The position numbers and the translations under genes were made by a program. From positions 501 to 11,709 of the forward strand of contig BRYA01000274.1 in NCBI GenBank assembly GCA_030267965.1: a stretch of DNA of 11,209 nucleotides, given 5' to 3'. The notes under the pieces are model-generated. The model had not been told where the DNA came from. It worked only from the letters and a program-made list of their open reading frames with translations, and did no database searches. Of this stretch, positions 1-5,885 are shown in pieces; position 1 is the first letter of the stretch, and each line of letters opens with the position of its first letter. This DNA is from Triparma columacea (Eukaryota; Sar; Bolidophyceae; Parmales; Triparmaceae).

Positions 1-438
1 AGAAGAGCTGAGGTGCTCTTAATTTGGTGTTAGGTAGTCGTACACTAGATTAATTTTGTGGTTAAGGATGTGCACTTGCAAATCGAAAATCGGAAAAATT
101 GAATTGTCTATTTTATACCTACGAAATATATATTGTTAGCAACAATCAATTATGTAAACTAAATTAGTATATATGATACTATTGAACTTGTTTTGATATC
201 TCAAGAATATAATTTTAGTAATGTCTCAAATGTAACTTGATATATGCAATTATCATTAATATATTGTATTTCTAATATGTTCGTATGTTTATGTCACCTA
301 AATAAATATTTGAAATTTCTCAGGTGTAAAATATTTTTCTATATTATTTGTTGTAAAATTTTAAATCACTGAAGGTAATTGTAAACAAAGATTAAGATAT
401 TTTGGTAACAACAAAGAATTTAGAAGACTTTCGAAAAA
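1..438. other. AT-rich non-coding stretch
   Basis: No gene is supported here. From about 60 to 430 the sequence is strikingly A/T-rich compared with the mixed or C/T-rich composition of the rest of the window, with many short TATA-like runs. The only local structure noted is a small perfect hairpin at 132-146 (arms ATTGTT and AACAAT, loop AGC). No long ORF crosses it on either strand. It could be ordinary intergenic DNA, a decayed element or the far end of a neighbouring gene's regulatory region; the sequence alone does not decide. Confidence 0.5.
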
Positions 439-633
439 ATGTTGCGAGCCAAGGCGATTTTTAATGACAAACAAACGTGGTTGTTGTTCGTCACGATTGG
501 ACTAGTTGTCATATTCCTACCCCATGTTGCGTTACTTGACAATGCTGAACTTCTTGTATTTGTTTGTTTCAGTTGTTCTGAGTCCAGTTTGGTGGTTTAC
601 AGTAAGGAAGCGTGCAAACGGAGAAGGGGATAA
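439..633 (+). CDS. doubtful 64-residue ORF with one hydrophobic segment
   Basis: This is an ATG-initiated ORF of 64 codons. Residues 13-33 form one hydrophobic stretch (WLLFVTIGLVVIFL core), followed by a Cys/Ser-containing segment and a basic end (KRRRG). The only positive sign is that hydrophobic stretch. Against it, the ORF is short, its upstream DNA is extremely AT-rich, and there is a good-looking 3' splice site inside it (T-rich tract then CAG near 572), which would suit an exon boundary better than continuous coding. I do not recognise the protein. It may be a chance ORF, or the downstream part may be an exon of a gene whose other parts I cannot trace. Confidence 0.15.
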   Translation: MLRAKAIFNDKQTWLLFVTIGLVVIFLPHVALLDNAELLVFVCFSCSESSLVVYSKEACKRRRG

Positions 634-1627
634 GATTCGGATTGGAAATGAATTGATCTAGAATTTAATCTGGGACTCAAGCTGGGACGGAGGAGCCTCA
701 GATAGGTAGTTACCCTGGAATCTTATTTCAAATCACAATAGTAGATAAAGTTATTGTTTGTTAGTCAGTCGCAGGGCAGTAGCCACGAGCACGATTAATC
801 ATACAATTAACCAACACGCTTTTGGCTCGTCCTTTCGTCCTCCCCCCTTTTGTTCGCACATTTAGGGTTGACACACAATGATGAATGTGTCACCTCATCC
901 CTCCGATCTTCTGTAGCCCCCCCTTCATAATCCTGCTCCTCTTCCAAGCAGAAGACGCACATGCATTCTCCCTCTCCATCCCTCTCGCCCCCCTGCAGTT
1001 CGTCACTTTTCCCATTCCATTCTTTCTCAGCATGTTCCATCCCATCAAGCTCTGCAGGCGAGAGGATCTGTGGGTGTGTGGTATTGCGGACAACCCTAGA
1101 GACGGGATGGTATGGGGTCGTATGTTAAGGTGAGATTCCCCTATGCATTGCTTGAGTATCTTATCTCCTCCCCTCAGTCCCCTCCCCAGCACATGGCCAT
1201 GCTCACGCCTCACCCCCATTTTTTCTAATTCAGCACCCGCTAGTTATCCCACACCCTTACCTGCTATTTGATACAACATTGAACATTCGCCACGTCATCC
1301 TCTCGCACTCCTTGCGCACAAACTCTTCCTCCCTCCCTTCCCTATCCTTTTCAATTGTCCTCGTCGACAGCCTTCCCAAAATGGGTATTGATGGTGACGA
1401 CATGTTATAATGATCAGCTGCACGATTTCCTTTCGGTTTTTCCATATTCTGTTGCTCTGAGAAACGGACCTGTTCGTTTTCTTTCAGTTTCTCGCCTCCC
1501 ATGTTTTTCTTTCCTTTATATTGGATTTTGTCTTCGCCATCCATTTGATTTCCTGTGCGACATCAAAACTTTTGCTTGACTGCTCAATGCATTTTCTTAA
1601 TTCGACCAAGCAGTTACTTGAATAGAG
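634..1627. other. region without a confident gene; splice-like signals on both strands
   Basis: No ORF longer than about 110 codons occurs, and those present are low-complexity complements of a pyrimidine-rich plus strand. Splice-like signals are nevertheless dense. On plus, a C/T tract with CAG ends at 998 and a GTGAGA donor starts at 1130, bounding an open 131-bp block. Further acceptor-like sites lie at about 1182, 1192, 1234, 1370 and 1484. On minus, a GTAAGG donor lies near 1260 and a CTGCAG acceptor near 1055, but the flanking frames do not join cleanly. The last part (about 1570-1627) should be the 5'UTR exon of the ZIP gene. The remainder could be a decayed gene, untranslated exons or regulatory DNA. 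Confidence 0.4.
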
Positions 1628-1717
1628 GTAAGTTGCATTTTATCCCCCCTTCCGCCTATTAACACATCATGCCCGTACATGCGCTAACATTTTTATTGCC
1701 GGAACGCCGAATCTCAG
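1628..1717 (+). other. 5'UTR intron of the ZIP gene, ending directly at the ATG
   Basis: A full-consensus donor GAG|GTAAGT at 1628 and an acceptor CTCAG at 1717 bound a 90-bp intron with a CTAAC branch-site candidate at about 1684-1688. The start codon begins at the first base after the acceptor. In the spliced message an in-frame TGA lies nine bases before the ATG, so the reading frame cannot extend upstream and 1718 is the natural start. This is predicted from consensus only. Confidence 0.7.
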
Positions 1718-4483
1718 ATGAAATTTGGACTTTTTGCTGCTGCTGTCGCTGCCTGCAGCTTGGCTAAGCCAGTATCTGGGGAAGGTTGCGGCTGGGCCGT
1801 CCACGTAGAGGGCCCTACGAACATCGCTCTTGAGACCAAGAGGGTCATTCACGCTGAGCACAGCGAATATATTGAGCACGTTGACTTTGTCTTTGCTTTC
1901 GAGGAACATGACGACCATGACGACCACAGAAGGATGGTGAGAACGTTGATGGGCAGGCGGTCGAGTTGCCGAGAAGGTGATTTTGTTCCGTTTCACTTCT
2001 AACTCATAGCCCTACTTCTTCCTCCTGCTTCCCGCCTCCCCCCCTTCCCCTCTTCCCCTCCTCCCTCCTCCCCTGCAGCTTTCAGCAGAGGATCACGCCT
2101 TTGAGTGGGCCGGCGTTTTTGCGCTGGCTGCCGCTTCGCACACCTGGTCAATGCAGAAGACAGTTGGGGGAGGAAGAGCTTACGCTGACGAAAGCATGAA
2201 GCTTGTTCTTATCCCCACTACTACACCAACCGAGGAAGCTATGGAAGCTGGCGAGGATGCCGCCGAGGCCCTCATGAAGGGGACATGCACGGAAGTTGAT
2301 GACGGCGAGACTATGACTCCTGTGTCCGGTGGTTCCTGTTTTGAGCTGCATGTCAACCTTGATGCTGACTCTGAGTTTATCATCGATACAACGGGGCTAA
2401 GGTGAGATCAGGCGAAGAGATGTGCAAAGCGCAAAGTGGTGACCATGATTTGAGCGCAAGAATGTTCGCTATGTATTTGCTATAGCAAAGAATGACTGAC
2501 ACACTCCCCCCTCCCTCCCCTCCCTCCCCACTCCCCCCATTCCCCACTCCCCCCATTCCCTGCAGTGGCATGTCTGTTTACGCTCAGCACGTGCCTACTG
2601 AGTTCGAGCGTACCAAGCACTACCTGTACGATTCCTCCGGAACGGACATTGAGCCTGTCGCACAGGAGGCTCCCGATGGAGGCCACGACGATCACGACCA
2701 CGGTGCCGAGTCCACCGGTGATGCCGCTATCTTTGCGGGCGCCGAGTCTTGGTATGCTTCTACTTCCGGCAAGGCTGCCTGTGGCAACAATGAGATCGAT
2801 TCTACCTTCAAAGCCTTCAAGGTCCCCGCTTCTTGGCAGCATGACGATGTTTACAACTGTGTCAGGGTTGAGATTTCCCAGTATACCGCCGACACTACCA
2901 TTGCCATGAACTTCACCAACTCTGCTTTCGATGGCGAAGCTCTCATCATGGCCTTCATCGAGAAATCCGAAGAACACGACGATCACGAGGAAGAGGACGA
3001 GGATGAACACGATGAGCATGATCACGATCGTCGTGCCCTTAGCGAGGATGATGAGGAGGAGGAGCACGTTCAGGTTTGCGACTTTGTGGATGTTGTCGAC
3101 GGGGCGACCGGAGAGCCTTATGCTATCGAGGCAATCTTCAAGAACGACAAATTGATGTCCGGCCGTGGAACGGTGAGGAATTGATATTGAAAGCCAAAAC
3201 TGCTACTTCTTGTGGCTTCCTAACCCCCCCCTCCTCCCCTCCACTCCCCCCTCGTTGCAGACCACCAAGCTCGACACGAACTGGGAACCTTGGATCGCTG
3301 CTTTGCTCATCAACCTTGTCACTCTTACTGGGGTGATCTTCATGCTTCCTGTCCTCAACAAGTGTGTCTCGAAGCAGGGCAACTCTGACAAGCAGATGCA
3401 AATGGTCGAGCGCGGAGAGGAGCCGAAGAAGGACGTCATCGCCCCTAGCGACATTGACGAGGACGAGGTGAGAACGGACAAAAAGTAATACACAGCGTGA
3501 TCCGGTGTTTCAGATCTCCTCAACTTAATTCCACTAACGCTACATAACGCAACCCTCCTCAGGCCCTCGAAATGGTCTTCTCCCCCCAGGTCATTGCCTA
3601 CACTTCCGCCTTTGCCTCCGGCTCCCTCCTGTCTTGCGCCGTCATGTTGATCTGCCCCGAAGCCCTTCACATGATTGAGTCTGGAGACTTTGCCAGCGAA
3701 TCCGCCGTCTTCTGGAGGTGAGAACCGTGTGTGTGTGGGGGGGGGGGGAAGTAGCGAAAAAAACCCGTGCATCGAGAGGCGAACCCGCACACCTTGGCGT
3801 TTTATGTCGTGACTAACGCAAACCCTTTGATCGTTGCTTCGCTTCTCTCCCTCCTCTCCAACCCTCCTCCCCGTAGGTGGGGAACTTGCTTCCTCGTCGG
3901 TTTCATTACCCCCACGGTCGTAGGAGCCGTAGCTGAAATGTGCGCCACCAAAAGCAAGGACCAGTACAGGGTCGCCGGGGGCGTCTTAATCGGCGACCTC
4001 TTCCACAATTTGACCGACGGTATCTTCCTCGGTGCAGCCTTCTCAGGTTGCTCCTCCAAGTGGGGTTGGACGATTGCGGCCTCTACGGTGTCCCACGAGA
4101 TCACTCAGGAGATCGCTGACTTTTTCGTCCTAACAACCGTCTGCAACATGTCCCCCGTCAAGGCCCTCTTCCTCAACTTCCTCTCTGGGTTGTCCGTCTT
4201 CGTCGGCCTCGCCGTGGCAATCTTGGGCGACATAAGCAACGTCCAGACCGGCTACTTCCTCGTTTACGGCGGCGGCGTCTACGTATGCGTCGGCGGTATG
4301 GAGTGTTACTCCCGCGTCATCAAGTACACCGGGAAGGGCGCCTCCCTCCCCGTCTCCTTTTTCTACTTCATCCTAGGCTGCGTTCTCATCGGACTCGTTC
4401 TCCTGGACCACGAGCACTGCTCAGCGGGTGGGGACGCGGCGGCGGGAGGGGAGGACGACGCACACGCAGGACACAACCATTGA
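1718..4483 (+). CDS. ZIP-family divalent metal transporter, six exons
   Basis: Exons 1718-1936, 2079-2401, 2566-3172, 3261-3467, 3563-3717 and 3877-4483 join in frame to 705 residues. Residues 1-21 look like a signal peptide. A long (about 370-residue) ectodomain follows, with His/Asp-rich loops at 62-70, 221-226 and 316-337. Eight membrane segments can be placed near 394-415, 461-483, 506-524, 537-559, 568-592, 597-620, 627-648 and 659-680. The fourth carries HNLTDG (547-552) and the fifth HEITQE (577-582), the metal-binding signatures of ZIP (SLC39-type) carriers, which import Zn, Fe or Mn into the cytosol. LIV-1 members usually have HExPHE; here Thr and Gln replace Pro and His. The usual His-rich loop between segments 3 and 4 is missing; the His-rich sequence sits in the ectodomain and the C-terminal tail (DDAHAGHNH). 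The substrate is unknown. All five coding introns have GTGAG donors. An in-frame alternative acceptor (3589) could drop nine residues. Confidence 0.9.
1937..2078 (+). other. ZIP intron 1, with a long polypyrimidine tract
   Basis: The donor is GTGAGAACG and the acceptor CCCTGCAG. A CTAAC branch candidate occurs at about 1999-2003, followed by some 70 bases that are almost purely C and T. The intron is phase 0. Joining exon 1 to exon 2 gives RRM-LSAED, which matches the uninterrupted RRALSEDD later in exon 3, an independent check on this junction. Confidence 0.85.
2402..2565 (+). other. ZIP intron 2
   Basis: The donor is GTGAGATCA and the acceptor CCCTGCAG. The last 60 bases are a C-rich tract with repeated CTCCCC and CCCCCATTCC units. 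The best branch candidate is CTGAC near 2495 rather than CTAAC. The intron is phase 2 and splits a serine codon (AG|T). Confidence 0.85.
3173..3260 (+). other. ZIP intron 3
   Basis: The donor is GTGAGGAAT and the acceptor GTTGCAG. A CCTAAC branch candidate lies near 3220, followed by a C-rich tract. The intron is phase 0; the in-frame TGA just after the donor means unspliced RNA would end the protein before the membrane domain. Confidence 0.8.
3468..3562 (+). other. ZIP intron 4
   Basis: The donor is GTGAGAACG and the acceptor CCTCCTCAG; a CACTAAC branch candidate lies near 3534-3540. The intron is phase 0. A second in-frame acceptor (CCCCCCAG, ending 3589) sits 27 bases inside the next exon. 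Confidence 0.8.
3718..3876 (+). other. ZIP intron 5, with GT repeat and 12-G run
   Basis: The donor is GTGAGAACC and the acceptor CCCCGTAG; a GACTAAC branch candidate lies near 3812-3818. The intron is phase 2 and splits an arginine codon (AG|G). Near its 5' end is a (GT)5 tract (3727-3736) running directly into twelve G's (3737-3748), a likely length-variable microsatellite and a place where sequencing error is common. Confidence 0.85.
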
Positions 4484-4510
4484 GGTACTTACATTAGGGA
4501 ATGTTGGAGG

Positions 4511-4703
4511 GAAATAAAAAATTACTCAACATAATAAGATTCTAGGTAACCCACAAAAAGCCTAGCCTAAGGGCGTGGCTACATGCATGAAAGCGGAAAG
4601 GGGGAATGGTGGACGACAAATTTAAATTTGGAAATAAAAAAAACTCACGGTGGTTACTTCCAAAAAGCCTGAAACCTTTAGAACGTGGCGATGTGCATGA
4701 AAG
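4511..4703 (+). repeat. imperfect direct duplication in the convergent 3' region
   Basis: Two blocks, 4511-4593 and 4631-4703, share in the same order GAAATAAAAA, then ACTCA, then AAAAAGCCT, then CGTGGC, then TGCATGAAAG, with small indels between them. The second block includes the last codons (MHIATF) and stop of the minus-strand gene; on the minus strand the first block could read a similar MHVAT ending. A local tandem duplication followed by decay explains this best. Confidence 0.55.
4513..4518 (+). promoter_or_regulatory. polyadenylation signal candidate for the ZIP gene
   Basis: AATAAA starts 30 bases after the ZIP stop codon. The same hexamer in a similar context recurs at 4633-4638 as part of a degraded duplication. 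Confidence 0.45.
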
Positions 4704-5558
4704 GTCCCTCCCAGCTGTCTGTAATAATCCTTTGCACTTCCCCGAACGTCCCACCTTTCCCTCCCCTCTTTAAGATTTCCATCTTGAGTAAAATAAACAG
4801 TTCCTTCGACCTGTCCTTATTGACCTGCTTATGATACTGGAAGTTGTTCCCCTTAAGTGTGCAGGTTAGGTTGGCTGATGGGATGAGGACAATGTTGCTG
4901 TTGGAGGTGGATTTTACGCTCTTGTTGCCCGAGAGCAGCTTGAGGGAGTAGAGACGGTTGGCTATCTTTTCCATGAGCTTCTTGTCGTCCTTCTTGTGAT
5001 CCTTTTCGCAGCCCTGGGTGTTTTTTAGTAGCAGTTAGAGAGGAGTGATGTTAGAGGAGTGACGTTAGAGGAGCGAAGTTAAAGGAGCGAAGTAAGAGGA
5101 GGCCTCTCTTCTCTCACCTTTTGAAAGGAAACGTAGCATATAAGTCCCCCAGTCCCTCCCCCTCCTTCTCCTTCTCCTTCTCCTTTTACCTGTGCTGTCA
5201 TATCTCCACTCTGTATCTGTGCTGTTCTAACTCTTTGTATTAGGATGTTGACTATGTAGTATTTATTAGGGTCTTGTACTGGGGCCTTAGCAACAGGAGC
5301 GGGGGGTGTAGACTCCTTGGGCGCTTGGGGTGCAGACTCCTTGGGCGCTTGGAGGGCATCGATCTTCCTCTTTATGGCCTCGTTCTCCGTCTTTATTAGC
5401 TGGAGTTGCTTTTTTGACGCATCTGAACGTATACCAACATTAGGAATTGATAATACACTCAACAATACACCAACGCAAACCCCAAAACCAACACCTAGCG
5501 CTAAAACTGACAAATTTGACTGGGCCTTCATTTCCCCCTTCATTTTGGGATCCCTCAT
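4678..5558 (-). CDS. unrecognised protein with one N-terminal membrane segment and a coiled coil, two exons
   Basis: Exon 1 is 5558-5118 and exon 2 is 5013-4678, joined in phase 0 across a 104-bp intron with donor GTGAGAG and acceptor CACCCAG, giving 258 residues. An alternative donor GTAAAA (intron 5189-5014, also phase 0) would give 234 residues and remove a Gly/Glu-rich low-complexity stretch; I prefer GTGAGA because every coding intron of the ZIP gene has a GTGAG donor. The start is the first in-frame ATG; the frame runs open upstream only to a TAG near 5609. Visible features are a hydrophobic anchor at 16-38, a short Lys/Glu/Leu coiled coil at about 50-70, an Ala/Pro-rich linker with a repeated APKES (from a 24-bp direct repeat), then a mixed globular region rich in Lys. 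It could be a signal-anchor protein of the secretory or plastid envelope system. I recognise no family. Confidence 0.6.
5036..5102 (-). repeat. 14-bp minisatellite inside the intron of the small membrane-protein gene
   Basis: On the plus strand, about four units of TTAGAGGAGTGACG-type sequence (variants end GATG, GACG, GAAG) follow one another with period 14. On the transcribed minus strand each unit reads as a pyrimidine run plus TAAC, so CTCTAAC, a branch-site-like motif, occurs three times before the acceptor. Confidence 0.7.
5311..5352. repeat. 24-bp in-frame direct repeat
   Basis: The 18-base core GACTCCTTGGGCGCTTGG occurs at 5311-5328 and again at 5335-5352, a period of 24 bp (8 codons). 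In the minus-strand protein it encodes the doubled APKES segment of the Pro-rich linker. Confidence 0.85.
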
Positions 5559-5763
5559 TTCGGACGCTTGAATTTTGTGGAGAATTTTTTTGTTCAAGCA
5601 TTTTACCTATTTCATCAGATGCCGTGAGTGTGACAGAGGGGACCAAAGAGGGACAGTAACCTCCACTTAAACTAACAAAACAATTCAACAAAAGGGCACT
5701 GCCTTTGATGCTAAAATTTTCGTTCAAATACATTCATACAACATTCACACCAGAACCTGCAGG

Positions 5764-5799
5764 AACATTGGACCCAACATTGGACCCAACATTAGCCCC
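5764..5799. repeat. 12-bp tandem repeat, three units
   Basis: AACATTGGACCC occurs twice and AACATTAGCCCC once, head to tail without gaps, followed by related A/C-rich sequence. Confidence 0.85.
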
Positions 5800-5825
5800 A
5801 ACCCCAAACCCCTTCAGCGGTTCGC

Positions 5826-5864
5826 TTCGCTCACCGCCTTCGCTCACCGCCTTCGCTCACCGCC
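5826..5864. repeat. 13-bp tandem repeat, three identical units
   Basis: TTCGCTCACCGCC occurs three times without gaps or mismatches. Read on the transcribed minus strand each unit contains GGTGAGCG, close to the GTGAG donor used in the introns of this window. It lies just after the stop codon of the nucleotide transporter. Confidence 0.9.
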
Positions 5865-5885
5865 CACATTCACACGTACATATCT

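Larger units (their letters stand above)
5559..5885. other. intergenic region with two short tandem arrays
   Basis: This lies between the 3' end of the nucleotide transporter and the start of the small membrane-protein gene, both on minus, so it should hold the latter's promoter and 5'UTR. It contains three 12-bp units (AACATTGGACCC and a variant, 5764-5799) and three exact 13-bp units (TTCGCTCACCGCC, 5826-5864). A 97-codon minus ORF (5733-5440) crosses into the next gene in a different frame and looks like a shadow. No TATA box is obvious. Confidence 0.5.

Noticed and set aside
807..1544. Minus-strand gene with exons near 1544-1260 and 1055-807, joined by a GTAAGG donor and CTGCAG acceptor; the second part has a cluster of Cys residues (CMCVFC).
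   Set aside because: The donor leaves phase 2 but the downstream open frame needs phase 1, and the join hits a stop within two codons. The protein is mostly the complement of polypyrimidine tracts.
5559..5597. Extension of the small membrane protein by 13 residues to a TTG codon at 5597.
   Set aside because: TTG initiation is not expected in a nuclear eukaryotic gene; the frame upstream of it meets a TAG within a few codons, and ATG at 5558 has a purine at -3.
5440..5733. 97-codon minus ORF starting with a proper ATG, upstream of and overlapping the small membrane-protein gene.
   Set aside because: It overlaps the better-supported ORF in another frame, has no recognisable features, and any intron that would join the two would be only about 40 bp.
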